The notes beneath the pieces are model-generated. The model did no database searches. It was not told where the DNA came from and was given only the letters and a program-made list of their open reading frames with translations. From assembly GCA_029891345.1 (NCBI GenBank), contig CM057002.1, positions 22,988,795 to 23,052,794 on the forward strand: a DNA stretch of 64,000 bases. The letters are read 5' to 3'. Shown piece by piece: positions 1 through 12,260 of the stretch (positions are counted from its first letter, which is position 1; each line of letters opens with the position of its first letter). Made by a program: the position numbers and the translations under genes. Source of the stretch: Dryococelus australis. Lineage: Eukaryota > Arthropoda > Insecta > Phasmatodea > Phasmatidae.

Positions 1-1783
1 AATAATGCATATAAAGGCGTATTATTTCTTCCGCCAGAAATTTTTTACGTAACTGCGGTGCAAGGCATCAAGCGAAATAAATGCATCGGCACGGCATTAT
101 ATCTGTTCATAAAATTGACTGATAAAACATAATATGGCGTATTAGGAGTTAATATAACGCCCCACGATCTCTTAAATCAAAGTCGTGATTTAGTTTAGAA
201 TTATCTTTACACGTGATCATTTCGCACCGGCACCGTTGTGTTCTGAACAACTTTTATTTAGTGCGGAGTTCCTCCTTAGGGCCACGTGTCTAGATAAAAA
301 AAAAAAAAAAAAATCCTCCCAAGGGGCGCTGCTCGCTCTAACCCAATCGGCACGCACGGCCTCGGAAAGCCACGCCCCCTCTTTCCGGGCGGCATGTAAA
401 TCAGGTATCGCCCCGGCAGCAGGAAACCCGAAAGGATACCATCCTCCTCTCTTTTTTAGTCTCTTCGTATCTTCCGACCTCTCTTTCTCTCTCGTCTCCT
501 CCAGGGCCGCTCTCCACGCCGAGGTGCATATATAAAAAAACACGCAGCCAAGATTGGTTCAACTCGCCCCTAACAAAACAAATCAAAATGCTAATCCCAT
601 ATAAGCTTATTTTGAAGTCGGCACGAGAAGGACGAGAGGGGGGGGGGGGCGAGGGAGGCGAAACTTGCGCGGGGAAATCTTCGCGAGCGTTAACTATACG
701 CCGTCACGCCGTCCCCTTCGTGCCGGTGCTCGCTTTCGAAATTAATTTAAATTGTATCTAAGCTGGTATTTGTCGCAAAGGGAAAACTCGGACCCGCCCG
801 GAGGGAAACGGCTAAAGCTCATTTGAATGCGCGTTATCGATCAAATATAAAATTACCGTTTTCTTAGCACCTGCTCTGTACGGGATTGCGTGGAGGGAGA
901 GGGGGAATTTACAGGAAACAGCTGGCAACCGTCTCACGAGGGGTTGGGGGGGGGGGGATAAAATGCAAGGACTTTAGATTAACGCTAAAAACCCCTCTTC
1001 AAAAAAAATGGCTAACTGAACACTGGCTTATTTCATGAGTAAAAGCAAAGGATATCTTACACCGCTGCATTTCCCAGAAAGGGAACATTTGCAAGGTTGG
1101 GAAGTCGCGCATGCGTGGTTCAACGTATGGCTGGCCACGAAATAAAGTAAAATCTTATACGTTCTGAAATATTATATTGACAGCGACGCACTAATCAATA
1201 CTTCGCTACAGTGATATTTGTTTTAAATTCCCCCTTTTTTTCCGGTAAGAGAAACTGGCGATGGAATTGAGTAATCAAAATATTAAACCTGGAAATTAAA
1301 AACGAAGACAAGTATTTCTAATCGAGAACTGATTGGTCCAATCAACGACGCCATGAAGGGCAGCGCAGGCATCATTAATTTAATACTCGGGACCTGCAAG
1401 ATTTTCGTTTACCCTGTTTCTCAAGGGGCAATGATTTGGTATACTCCACTGAAACGAGAACTACAAAAAAAAAAGTTCAGATTTGTTTAATTTACAATTG
1501 CTAATATTTCGCTGTTTCATACTTCCTTCTGGCGGCCCTGACATCAATATGCACATATCTTTACGCGCGATGCGGCTGTCCGAAACGTTTACTCTATTGC
1601 TAGGAAAGTGGAGCGGTTTCTCGTAAAGACTCTTACAACGGATCGGAATGAAACCAACAACCCCTCGATTGCAAGTAAGGCTTCCTACCACGACCTACAA
1701 GCTGCAATATGTCTCTGAGGCCGTATTTCGTTCCCTATATTTGAAGTAGAATTTTTTGTTTATTTTATAGCTGCTTGTTGCAC

Positions 1784-1786
<3 letters not shown>
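1..1786. other. Unique AT-rich DNA, no gene seen
   Basis: No protein domain, RNA gene or family-level repeat is recognised. The stretch holds a poly-A tract near 297-313, G runs at 638-649 and 946-957, and a GC-richer, CpG-containing part around 600-900. Three short open frames (60-108 codons) overlap low-complexity sequence and look like chance frames. Confidence 0.5.

Positions 1787-1834
<48 letters not shown>
1787..1834. repeat. (TA)n microsatellite
   Basis: Uninterrupted TA dinucleotide run of about 48 bp, read directly. Confidence 0.95.
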
Positions 1835-1837
<3 letters not shown>

Positions 1838-3250
1838 CTAATCATTTTATGCATGGGACATTCTCGTGGGAAAAGTGGGATTGTTAAGGATGGGAACGTG
1901 TTGTTAATATGCAAAATCTTATTCTGAAATGGTGAAACAATAAATAATTACTTCAGTGGACATAAATTTTTACATTACACTCCTCGCAATACGCCATGCC
2001 TTAATAACTATTTTTATTAATTGGTATAAATGTGGATAAGGACGAAGATGTTTTTCAAAGGCTGATTACAAAAGTGCTGACTTTACCAGTACTTTCAAAA
2101 GTATGTATAATCGTATCCCCACTCCCTGCCCATGTGCTCACTGCGATATAGAATATCCAGTGGTCCCTTTGCCACGTGCTGGAGTAAGGGACGAGAGCAC
2201 ACCAATTCTATGACTTGAGCGTAAGGCAGACGCGGCACTTGATACACACGCCATTATCGCCCTTATCTCTACCCAACGCTGTGGCTTGAAAGCGCAATAC
2301 AGCGCTAGGTAGACCCTAGTAAGCACTCCGCGCCGAGAGATAAGGCAGTCAGGCTTAGGGTCCGGACGCAGTGGAGAGTCCCCCTTCAGCACTCCCCCGG
2401 GGGGGGGGGGTCGTAGCACCTGCTGACGCCACCGCAACTCAACGCCTTATCGCGACAGGAAGGATACTGCGAAGGTGGATGAGAGAGAGAGCGAGATAAG
2501 ACGGCGAGAGCTATGATAGCCAGGAGGGATGCTGGGGTCCGGCCTCTCTCACAGCGATGACGGGACCGCCGGCTGTTATGAATAATACAGCCCCTAGCCG
2601 GGCCGGACTTACTACCCGTCCACCTTAGCTCCGGAACGCGGGGTGGGAGGGGGGTGGTAGGGGTGGGTCAGCGGTTTTGCGGGATGGGAGGGCGGGTTCG
2701 CGGTTCCGGCAAGCCGCACGGCGCTTTAAATACGAGTGGATTACGTTAACAAATTAGCCCCCGCCGGTGTGTGGCGGGGGCCGGAAGCCAGTGTAGGGTG
2801 GGGGTTGAGGAGAGGGGGTACTCCACCCCCAGCCGTTAATTTGGCAACGTTTCATTAACCAACAAGAGGCTGGCGGGATTCGCGGAGACTCGTAAACAAG
2901 CGGGAGCACTCCAGCCTCCTCTCGCCACTCCACGACCAACCCCCTGGCGAGGGGAATTACAAGATATTTCAAACTGCCTGGCGCCTCCACATCGGAATTA
3001 AATTGGAACAGCTGCTGCTAACGACGCTCTAGGGCGGAGGAGCGTACAGAAACCCCGGGCGCCCACACCACATAAAGTATTCCTTCCAGCGGTTTTTTTT
3101 AAATGTCTTTTTCCCCCCCTCTAATCGCGTCCGGTTCCACGGCGAAAATCGGATTCCGTGGGTTTGATTTCGAGCTGCGCTACTTTCGGATACGCAGTCT
3201 TCTTGATACACCGAAGAGAAATAATGTTTTACGTTTACGCCAAACACCGT
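1835..3250. other. Unique DNA with a GC-rich part
   Basis: No gene or family repeat recognised. About 2100-3060 is GC-rich with a 12-G run at 2399-2410 and G/C-rich purine blocks. The open frames across it (76-145 codons) are proline/glycine/arginine-rich translations of that composition and show no recognisable domain. Confidence 0.45.
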
Positions 3251-3510
3251 GAGTGAGTGAGTGAATGAGAGAAGATATTTGGGAGGCTCTTTAACAGCGA
3301 TGTCTTGAGAGCCGACGAGGGTGACTGAAGTTAATATGGAGCGGCGCCGGAATGAAGTGGCGGCGGGGGGGGGGGATCCCCGAGGAAACCCGCCGACCAC
3401 CGGCATCGTCCGGCACGATTCCCACTTGCAAAAATCCGGTGACCCGGGATTGAACCCGGTTCGCATTGGTGGGAGGCGAGCGTGCTAGTCGCTCAGCCAC
3501 CGTGGCCCCG
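3251..3510 (-). mobile_element. SINE-1 copy (tRNA-derived SINE)
   Basis: On the minus strand the order is: tRNA-like head (box A in TGGCTGAGCGACT, box B near GGTTCAATCCC), conserved body, then the CTCTCAAGACATCGCTGTTAA-type tail ending in TCACTCACTCAC. The copy is nearly full length. An 11-base run (G on plus, 3365-3375) sits where other copies have the C-rich part of the body. Confidence 0.85.
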
Positions 3511-3693
3511 CCAAACATGTATTTTTTTTTTAGAAGCTGACAACAAGTAAACAAAATCAAGCCTGTTATAAAACTGAAACACCATCGTTGCAAGCTATTA
3601 ATGCTAACATGTATAGGACAATATTATTCACTTTAATTTGTAACACTTTGAAGTCTGCGCACATTTACCGGCATTCAGGGTAAGTTAGGAGGC

Positions 3694-3873
3694 GAAACGC
3701 CTATATTCACCAATGCAGGAACACCAGTTATGTTGGTCTTTTTATTGACACCTTCCTATTGGTCCAAAATACACCAGACACTGCATTGTACCCTACAGTT
3801 ACACTCATTGGCTGGGCGTCAGCCAGTGAAGTGCCAAGTTGACTAATTTCCAATCAAGAGAGCCTCTTTAACT
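3694..3873 (+). mobile_element. MITE-D fragment
   Basis: Shares CTATTGGTCCA, CATTGGCTGG, TCAGCCA and the closing CCAATCAA with the copies at 5106 and 47873, in the same order and spacing. The left terminus of those copies is not recognisable here. Non-coding; assigned to the family only by comparison within the window. Confidence 0.6.
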
Positions 3874-4082
3874 CTAGTTACCTTTTTTTTTTTTCCTTCA
3901 GAATTTTTCAAAATAATTTAATAACCATTTGACATAAATATTGTCATGCAAGTAATGAACACAACGTGTATATTCCACCGCACTCGGAAGTTAAAGACTA
4001 ACGCCAAAATAAAACAAATTTAATGACTATTTTTTTCAAGTGAGAGGGCTTTGAAAAGTGCTCACTTTACCTTGAATAACCT
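3874..4082 (+). mobile_element. MITE-A-short copy, left end missing
   Basis: Aligns with the copies at 38887 and 43665 from the CTAGTTAC / CTTCAG segment to the right terminus (AAAAGTGCTCACTTTACCTTGAATAACC). The left inverted repeat is absent and the copy abuts the MITE-D fragment, so it is truncated. Confidence 0.7.
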
Positions 4083-5105
4083 ATAACAAGATTTACAAGC
4101 TATTACGTTGATTTAAGTATATCTGCGTTAATTTTTACTACATAAATTTACATTTTAAAGGTTTTTACTGTTATTGAATGGCATTACAAAAATTAGTGAG
4201 GCATTGTAATCATTACCATGAATGTTGTCTTCGAACAAAAAAAAATTAGAGTTAAGTGTATTTAGAGCTACACAAACAACAAACTATTCTTGATCTAAAA
4301 AAAAAAAAAACTCGAAAAGCATGCGTGATGTTTTTTCCAAGGCTAAAGTCAAGCTTCAAAGACCTTGCATTATACTAACGTTGGCCCTAATTAAAAGTTA
4401 ATTTCCAACTTATGTAATCAGTGAATAGTGACGACAAATATAATAAACTTACGTAGTGCATAGTATATTTAATCCAGTGCAATCGCCCCGTCTGCAAAAA
4501 AAATTCTCCACTACTCCATTTTTGATGTGCTACCCGAGTGTAGTGCGTGCACACCAAATCATTCGCACCAACTCATTCCGTAGAATCCTGCGCTCGCTAT
4601 TCGCAACTCAGCACGCAATTAAATACGCGTGTCGCACTGGAATTTTAATCGCGGAATTCTGCGGTGGAACCGTGATTGCGCGCGCTCACAGTCACGGTTT
4701 ACCCACGAGTTTTGGAGAAGAGAGGCGAATAATTCACGTGTTAAATAACGGCAAAGAAACCAGGCCCTTTGGAATAAATAAATGTAAGCCTTACTATTCG
4801 ATGTTATTACAGCTTGGTGCGCTGCCGACGGCATCCGCGTTCGTTTATCCAAACACGACGACAAACATAACGTTTGTTATTTTTATTTCGTAGCGGTGGG
4901 TGTCAAAACTCTCTCATCGCGCTGCACATGTACAGAATTTTCAGTTTTAAATGGAACGGGATTTATCTGGAACAACCACGGAATTTGCTCACGAGCCTTC
5001 AACGGCAAATATGCGAATATCCGAGAAAAATATCGAATGTGATTACATCGACTAGTTTCAAAACTATTCAGTTATAAACTGCTGACACTTCGAAATGACG
5101 ATATA
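4083..5105. other. AT-rich DNA, one unassigned open frame
   Basis: No repeat family recognised. A 145-codon plus-strand frame at 4456-4893 has no recognisable domain, signal peptide or membrane segment, and its length is not remarkable for AT-rich DNA. It is not called a gene. A-rich tracts lie near 4298. Confidence 0.4.
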
Positions 5106-5555
5106 ATGCATTCAGGACTTCGCATATTTACTATAGTTGAAGACAAGTTAGAAGTGAATCACCTGTGCACACCACTGCAGGAACGTATATTCGCTTGGCT
5201 TCTGTACTCGCACTTAACACTCTTCTATTGGTCCACACCACACTGGGCGTGCTTACTGTGCTCTACAACGTTCATCATTGGCTGGTCATCAGCCACTGGG
5301 GTCGCAGAGCTGATTATACTCCAATCAAATGTCTCTTACTGTGTGAAAGATTTAGTCAATCGTGTCCTTTTATAAGGGCATAGCAAAACATACAATTTTT
5401 TGCAGGAGAACTATTGCTGCTAGGTTGTATTGTTCTTGTAAGATCCTGTTAAATACCAGCAGGGCAATGGCGCTGTAACCATGCTAGTTTTATTTTCAAG
5501 GGCGACGAAATGTTTAGATTGGCGTTGCTCAAACTCGGCTCGAGCGTAGTCCAGA
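5106..5555 (+). mobile_element. MITE-D copy
   Basis: Begins CAGGACTTCGCATATTTAC and matches the 47873 copy closely through TCTATTGGTCCAC, GGGCGTGCTTACTGTGCTC and CATTGGCTGGTCATCAGCC to CCAATCAAATGTCTC. After about 170 bp absent from the other copy, the match resumes at GGCGTTGCTC and continues to CGAGCGTAGTCCAGAATGTG. The extra block implies an insertion here or a deletion in the other copy. An 89-codon open frame lies over it, but the matching copy does not keep it as a gene. Confidence 0.75.
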
Positions 5556-5730
5556 ATGTGGTAACAGCCCTCCATCTTTGCAGCCAAGAAAACAGCAGTT
5601 TATTGTCCCTAAAGATGAAAGAATGAATTTTTACTTCAGAGATTAAAGCTAAAGACATAAAACCTATACTTGAGTAACTGGTTTTCTCATACACAATCTG
5701 CACATATTATGTTTTATAAATAGTCATATA

Positions 5731-6122
5731 GGCTGTTCACGATAAAGTGAGCACTTTTTGGAAGCCCTGCTCGAGATCCACTTGCATTCCGCGTTATGTA
5801 AAATTAACATTCCTATGGGCCTCATCACTTTATTCATGCATGGTCCAAGTGAAACTGTAGAATTATTACAAAAGTACACATTTTACAAATATGCCAATTT
5901 ATAGACTTAGGTGTGTTACAAAAACCAAAATTGATAGAAATATTTTAAGTTGTCACAAATGTTTACCAAACACGTTTTAATTCGACTTAAGACATGGCCT
6001 CAATCGTTACCAACTTTACTGGGCGCATGTTACACAGTGCACCCGTTAAAATATATGCAGTTAGGAGGGGTGACCTTTTTCTAAGGTTGATTTTAAAAGT
6101 GCTCACTTTATCGTAAACAGCC
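5731..6122 (-). mobile_element. MITE-A copy, full length
   Basis: Both ends are present: GGCTGTTCACGATAAAGTGA at the left, TCACTTTATCGTAAACAGCC at the right, 392 bp apart and bordered by TA. Inside are the family landmarks in reverse order: CCTCATCACTTTATTCATGC, then a central AT-rich part, then GGCGCATGTTACACAGTGC. It has no coding capacity, so it is a non-autonomous inverted-repeat element. The TA borders would fit a Tc1/mariner-like mode of insertion, but this is inference. Confidence 0.85.
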
Positions 6123-6289
6123 TTAATCATTCTGGCCGATCAAATACACTTAACGTGTTGTCATACGTTTGCAGGTCACGCCTAACAGTGTGAGCACGTA
6201 GCACTCAACAGCCAACCAGGGAGCTTATAGTCGCTTATGTATTATCAGTAGGGCCATATGTTTTTCACGAAAATATATACGAGGAGGCT

Positions 6290-6440
6290 AAGATTCACTG
6301 TCCTGAGTGCACACTTGCAGTCTTCCTTTGGCCATTGGTCGCCTGTCTTTGCGTGAAGATAAGTGAATCAGTCACAATTAAGTTTCTCCGATACTGACTT
6401 TTCGTGATTCGCGGACAAACTCATAAGACGCGTAACGAAG
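6290..6440. mobile_element. MITE-E fragment
   Basis: A 150-bp segment that recurs at 47289: GTGCACACTTGCAGTCTTCC, TTTGGCCATTGGTCGC, GCGTGAAG, and AATTAAGTT, in the same order. Ends not determined; family status rests on two diverged copies. Confidence 0.45.
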
Positions 6441-7651
6441 TCAAATGATAATAACACGAAAGTGGTTCTGAACTAAGGCCGTGTCCTAATTCAGATATAC
6501 ACTTGCGTACTTGCATCCTTGAATACTTAACTTACCCTTGGCCCCTAACTTAATGAATTCGGTCAGGCAGTCTGGTTGGTTTCGCCCGTTATTGGCCAAG
6601 TAACCACTTTAAATGTTCATGTATTCCGACTAAGAATTTCCATAATTATTGGCGAAGGTTTTAGGGGTTAAATATAAAGTATTAAATAATATTTAAATTT
6701 GATTTACATTAACATTTACTGTCTTGCATTATTGTACGGAAGTGGAGTTTGAATTGCTTTTTTTTTTTTTTATCTTAGCTTCTGTAGGTTAGGAACATAG
6801 GCCTGATAAGAATTTATTGTTTAGAATTTATGTTAAGGTGAAACTTGAGATAATTATTTACTCATTTCCAGGTTCTACGTCTACGAAGAAGTAATGTTGT
6901 CTTATTAAACTTTTAAGTCAAAGAATTATGTCGGAAATCATTTGTAACCTACAAATTGAGTCCCAATATGGCTGGATGTATTCCGCAAGTATGTGAGATA
7001 TGTACAACTTCGTTTACTTGTATGCTTGCATACTTCGCTTGCAGTTCGGACAGCACGTCACTTCTGGGGACAGGTTCGCACAAGAATGTACTTCAGGCGA
7101 ATTTGGGCACAACCTAAAGTGTTTCGGAATACAACTTGTCCAGAAATAATTTCGTTAAAAACAGGTACCCCTAATTATCCGTGCAGTTGAGGCAACTAAG
7201 CTTTTTTTTTTTTTGGCCCAATACAAACAAATATTTCGCTGGGTGTTCTCCGAGTGCGCGGCCGGAGTTGCACGCGATAAGCAGCCGTTTCACCTCTGTA
7301 TACTTCACCTGCTCTGTAGCCAAATGGCAGGTTCCCGACGTACGGATAGTTTCACCTCGCGCACGCACGGAAGAAGTTGGAGCCGATTTCCTCCCGCAAG
7401 ACTTGCGACTCTATTAAACCTGCCCCACCCACCTCCCCCAACTCCACCCCTCGCGACGCTGGAATGATGGGGAATTAATTACCTCCTTCTGTTTTGTTGG
7501 AGCAATTAGCCCGGCAGCCAAGACACGCGCTAATTAAAACGACGCTAATCCAGGGCGGCGGCGTCCCACTCCGAAGTCACGGCGAATTTTCGTTCGTCGC
7601 CGATCCGGCGCTCATCGGCGACGATGATTCATTCTTGCAATAGAAGAGTCA
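6441..7651. other. Unique DNA, GC-rich toward the right
   Basis: No gene or family repeat recognised. The first 900 bp are AT-rich. About 7230-7640 is GC-rich and CpG-rich with interspersed TAATTA motifs (for example AATTAATTACC and GCTAATTAAAACG). Such a mix is often seen in insect regulatory DNA, but no function can be assigned from sequence alone. Confidence 0.4.
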
Positions 7652-7869
7652 GTAGTAAGAGCGTAGCGGTTCTAATTCACTTAGCGAATGGCATGTTGAT
7701 GGAGAGGATTTAAAATATAGATTTTGTCGGATTAATCAAATATGTAAGTTAATCGGATTAGGATTAGCCAATTAATCGAATTAGTCACTAATCCACAAAA
7801 TCTATTTTTATATCCGCTCCATGCACTTGTAATTCGCTAAGTGAATTAGAACCCCTACGCTCCTACTAC
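7652..7869. mobile_element. Fold-back element (long inverted repeats)
   Basis: The left arm from GTAGTAAGAGCGTAG through TTCTAATTCACTTAGCGAAT to ATAGATTTTGT is repeated in inverse at the right (ACAAAATCTAT to CTACGCTCCTACTAC). Arms are about 75 bp with a short TAATC-rich centre. No open frame. A non-autonomous fold-back or hairpin MITE is likely; no clear target duplication. Confidence 0.75.
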
Positions 7870-7966
7870 TATCGTCGACTTGTTTCCACGACGGGGCAAG
7901 TTTAGGCATCATTTCTGTGGCTCAGTACCCACGCCATTTAAATTGTACCCCGCCCCCTTTTTCATG

Positions 7967-8215
7967 GGGTTGCGGTGCTTTAGAGGTCAGATTTATTCGT
8001 CTCTATAAAGACAAAAAGATTTCATTTCCCCGGCGGGGGGTTGCTCCCGGATTTTCACGCGGGAACAGAGGCCGACGATGCCGCTGTTTGGTGGGTTTTC
8101 TCGGGGATCTCCCGTGTCCCCCTCCCTTTCATTCCGGCACTGCTCCATACTCACATCACCCTCATCGGCTATCAAGACCTCGCAAGACCTTGAGTAACTC
8201 ACTTAAATCTTGGGT
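7967..8215 (+). mobile_element. SINE-1 copy, diverged tRNA head
   Basis: The body (GATTTTCACGCGGGAA, GACGATGCCGCTG, GGGTTTTCTCGGGGATCTCC, CATTCCGGCACTGCTCC) and tail (CTATCAAGACCTCG) match the family. The head (7967-8040) is only weakly alignable: box A reads GCGGTGCTTTAGAGG and box B is lost, so this copy should not be transcribed by Pol III. Confidence 0.75.
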
Positions 8216-10283
8216 TAGTTTAATTCGTCTTACTATTCTACAGTAGTTTAATAAGACGGCTATGTTAATTACATTTAAAAATGAAACATATATACATCTT
8301 ATTTGATTGATGGAAAAATTAAGGCGAATTTCGGAATAATGATGTATCTATCTACATACGGTATTGCGAGTTCACAATGTTCCTAACATGCTTAGTAACG
8401 TTAAACCTACAATTTAATTCTGACACAATTAATACTAGTATTTTCTCTCCCCCCCTAATATTTTATTTGGTTTTATGCCTAATTAATTTTTCTGGAAACA
8501 GAACTGTTAGAAAGCAACATGAAAACTAATTATCTTTTTTACGTTATCCTGCGCCTGGCGAAAAAAAAACCCAACAATTTCTGTCTAACTGTGACGCAAT
8601 TATCGGAAGGGTGGCCTAATGGTATTTGTGGATACGCTAGAGGTTGTGGATAGCGTGGGAAAACGTTTATCACACTAATTAATTTCAAATATCAAATCAA
8701 ATCCATTGTTGACGATATCTGCTCTGCTGGAAATTATGTTACAAGGAAATGGAATATTACATTAAGAGAAAAATAGCATATTGCACCGAAAAATCTAATG
8801 AAAACTTGAATATTAAATTAACGGAAAATTTGCATAATACGAGTGACAAGTTCCTCCAGTCTAAACTATACTGGGGAACTGATTTAACCATTGTAAAGTT
8901 TGACGTCTTCCAAATGTAATTTCCCGATTCTTCCACGCAACTGCCAATTTACCAAAGTTACTGTTTTTTCAGGGCACGAGGTTTAAAAAACTCTCAATGA
9001 CGCCATTCAGCTTTAATTATATTAGCTTATTATGGACTCAGCTGTGCACGCCATACGCAGTTCAATTACTTTGCTGTCATAATTTTTTGTTTCGAACAAT
9101 TTATAACCTGATTAATACGAAAGTCTAAAACTACCGCATTTGGGAAATACAGAGAATGGGGCATAACAGAACTGCCTTACACTCCGAAAATTTTTCTTTC
9201 GCGGTATGTTCACATAAGTAAAATTAATTTGGGAAAAACTTGTGATTTCCACTGAAAATGGTATTTACGCAAAAGCAATTTCAGTTTATGATTAGGGGTT
9301 TAAAACAAGACGAGTGGGAAGCACAGAAATAAAACCTATTTATTGCAAAGATTGAATTTTGAATACCCTACAATGTGATACAAATCCAAGCATGTGAAGC
9401 TGATACTGAGATATTCCTTACAACTCAATTTGGTAAATTGCTGAACGTTTTCAAAAGTCTTGTGATCATTTCAAAACATATCCTGTCTTTTAATACGACG
9501 CCCTTGCAATCATGCCTGTGTATTCAGAAAGTTAAATATAATTACCATGATCTTTTCCCCCAGAGCCACAGAGCATGATAATTACTCCCCCCCCCCGCCC
9601 CTTGTTTAGAGATAATAAAGTGTGTATTCGTTCCATATGTTACCGCTCCCTTAGTTCCTCCCCCACCCCCCCTTCCAAACAGAATAAACAAAACCGAGCT
9701 AAAGAAAGCAGGCACAACAAAAAAAGTCTAGGAATTCTTCAAAGAGACTCTAAAATTCAATCCAAGCCACGGTGCAGATACGATAAAAGAAAGGAATTAC
9801 GCATTATTGCCGTGTAGTGAAACGGATGCTTAAAATAAACGGCTTGGCTGTGACGAAACTTCGGTTCTGTTAATTATTCAATGTCTTGAAGTTCCAGTTA
9901 CACAATACGTTTGCCGGAAAAAATGCCAACTTGTTCATTCAAAAAATTTCTCTGGCTTACGCGAGCACACGACAGCTGTCTGACGCATCTCCGGGTATCC
10001 GGTTCAGAACCGATAATAAAACATAATGTGGTCCGGGGGGGGGGCGACAAGCCCCCCTCTTCCAGAAGTACTAAGCAATGTTTCAAGGGAAATAATCTTC
10101 TCGATAAGAACGCTGCGGATAGTAACAAAGGTGCAATTAATTTCTTACGAACATTGTTTTAACCAAAGAAATGAGCTACAATCAAAAGAACCACACTGAA
10201 TATTCCAGTTGGTATTTTCCTCTTTCATTGTCGCCAGCAGTAACGTACCTTATGTCCGTATAACCGAAGCCATGCTATATAAA
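8216..10283. other. AT-rich unique DNA
   Basis: No gene, tRNA-like box or family repeat recognised over about 2 kb. It contains a C run at 9587-9596 and a G run at 10035-10044. Open frames are all below 85 codons and lack recognisable features. Confidence 0.45.
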
Positions 10284-10679
10284 GGCTGTTCACGATAAAG
10301 TGAGCACTTTAGAAACGAACCTTAGAAAAAAAATTCACTGCCCCTGCATGCATGTATTTTAATGGGCGCACTGAGTGACATTCGCCCAGTAAAAGTGGCT
10401 ACGATAATTGGAAAGTAGTCCGATATCTTTACTTTAGGTAACCATTTCAAATTATTTCTTTCGCTTTCTGTTTTTTTTTATGTATCGAAGTGTAAAAATG
10501 AGCATATTGTGAAGTACTTATTTTCTTTATAACTTCACAGTATCATTTGATCGACGTACGAATAAAGTAATGAGACCCAAGGAAATGTCAATATTACATG
10601 AGGCGGAAGAATGCCCAGCGTGTATACAAGTAGATCTTAAGCAGGGCTTTCAAAAGTGCTCATTTTACCGTGAACAGCC
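10284..10679 (+). mobile_element. MITE-A copy, full length
   Basis: Left end GGCTGTTCACGATAAAGTGA, right end TCATTTTACCGTGAACAGCC, 396 bp, flanked by TATAAA and TATA. Plus-orientation landmarks are present: CACTGCCCCTGCATGC, TTTTAATGGGCGCACTGAG, TTTCATTTGATCGACG, and AAGCAGGGCTTTCAAAAGTG. Non-coding. Confidence 0.85.
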
Positions 10680-11069
10680 TATAGCTGGGCTTTAACCAAC
10701 CTATAATTCTGACGAATAGTTTAAATTTGCTAAAACGTCTGCACGTTAAATGTTTTGGGACTTTCTATCAAATATTATTACCTCTCTTTCCCCTCATTTC
10801 GCTGACGTAGTAGCTACGATTAATTAAGCGTTTCTGAAATCAACATTTTGGGGGAAAATATTCCAGTGTCGCTAAGTGCTTAAATTTTAACGGTTACGGT
10901 TAACGATATGGCTACAGTAAGTTTGGTAGCGATATAAAGGAAAATATTGCATAATCCAAGCCCTTGCGCCGTATTACAAGCGCTGCATTTAAATTTCTGG
11001 ACTCAGAATATGTTTCAATTAGTCTCTGTTTTACGCATAAAAGAGTAAAATTGTCATAATAGTAACATT

Positions 11070-11226
11070 TACACTCCCTAATCATTCCACAGTTTCATGT
11101 CATTAATAGAAGTATGAATAAAATGATCAGATGCTTGTTTCGTAAACAGCGGAAGATATTAAATTGGAAGGAAAAGTAGATCGTAATCCTGGTTTTCAAA
11201 AAGTGCTCAATTAACTGCGAATAGCG
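11070..11226 (+). mobile_element. MITE-A remnant, right half
   Basis: Degenerate match to the right half of the family: CCACAGTTTCATG, GTATGAATAAAATGATCAG, AAGTAGATCGTAATCCTGG, and AAAAAGTGCTCAATTAACTG. The left half is missing. Confidence 0.6.
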
Positions 11227-11309
11227 AACACCGGAGAAAATTTCGCGACACTATATTGCATTTCGTAGCGAGTGTGCGGGGTTTTATTACAATATGGCGC
11301 AATTGTGAA

Positions 11310-11710
11310 GGCCGTTTACGATAAAGTGAGCACTTTTGAAATCAACATTTGAAAAAAAAAAGTCCCTGCCCCTACCTGCATATATTTTAACGGCCACACT
11401 GAGTGGCACGAGCCCAGTAATATTGGTAACAATGGATGGGAAATAGTTTCGTATCTTTTCTGATAGCTTAATTTATCTCTTTCGTTTTCTGTTTTTTATT
11501 TTTAATGCATCGATGTGTCAAAATGAGCATATTTATTAAAAATTTACTTTTTCTTTTTTATAATTTCACAGTTTCATTTGACCGACGCATGAATAAAGTG
11601 ATGAGGCTCATGGCAGTGTTAATTTTACATAAGGCGGAACAATACACGACGCACGCAGAAGTAGATCTTAAGCAGGGCTTTCAAAAGTGCTCATTTTGCC
11701 ATGAATAGCC
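11310..11710 (+). mobile_element. MITE-A copy, full length
   Basis: Left end GGCCGTTTACGATAAAGTGA, right end TCATTTTGCCATGAATAGCC, about 400 bp. All plus-orientation landmarks are present (CCCTACCTGCATATATTTTA, GACCGACGCATGAATAAAGT). A 67-codon frame inside is chance. It lies 8 bp left of a MITE-C copy. Confidence 0.85.
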
Positions 11711-11717
11711 TTTAACT

Positions 11718-11998
11718 AGAGACCTGCAAAATTCGCGTTATTTTTTGGCATCAAGTTAAAAATTCACAGTACTGTACATACTCGAGCTGGCGTCGTTTTT
11801 TTTTTATTGGCTGCTGCCAAGATGTTAAAATCACTCCCTTACTAGGTGAACTGCACGTGATTGGGCCACATGACTGTGAAGTGTTCACGTTTATTGGCCC
11901 AGAGGTACCCGGGGCGTGCCAAATAAAGAATAGTCCCGTATTGCAGAGGAACACGTGTTTAAAATGCCGTGAAATAATAACGCGAATTTTGCAGGTCC
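11718..11998 (+). mobile_element. MITE-C copy (hAT-like)
   Basis: Left end AGAGACCTGCAAAATTCGCG, right end CGCGAATTTTGCAGGTCC, about 280 bp. The last 4-5 bases of the right terminus seen in other copies (TCTA) are missing. The interior carries several ATTGG motifs (TTATTGGCTGCTGCC, GTGATTGGGCC, TTTATTGGCCC). Longest frames are 92 and 69 codons, on opposite strands; not genes. Confidence 0.8.
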
Positions 11999-12225
11999 AA
12001 CATAACGTACTCGCATTCCGGGAAGGCAACCTGGATTCGCTTCTTGCACGGCCCAGACCATCCTAATTCCGACCTTCTGTTGTTTTCCCGAAGTCATTCC
12101 AAGTTTCGTAATGCGATCAATGGCGGCTTCGTTCCAAATTCGTTACTGCCGGAGCGACCGCTGTCATCTCGTATGAGCCCCGATTACGCGAAACGCTGAG
12201 GCGTGCTCCAATCATTATCATTAAA

Positions 12226-12256
12226 GGCTGTTCACGAACGAAGTAAGCACTTTAGA
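12226..12256 (+). mobile_element. Solo MITE-A left end
   Basis: GGCTGTTCACGAACGAAGTA followed by AGCACTTTAGA, immediately left of a complete MITE-A copy. It is either the stub of an older copy broken by the neighbour or a tandem terminal duplication. Confidence 0.7.
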
Positions 12257-12260
12257 TAGA

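Noticed and set aside
1386-1445. GGGACCTGCAAGATTTTCG as a MITE-C left end
   Set aside because: Only about 20 bp resemble the terminus; the interior and right end are not recognisable.
4456-4893. 145-codon plus-strand frame
   Set aside because: No repeat explains it, but no domain, codon bias or splice context supports it. Left unassigned.
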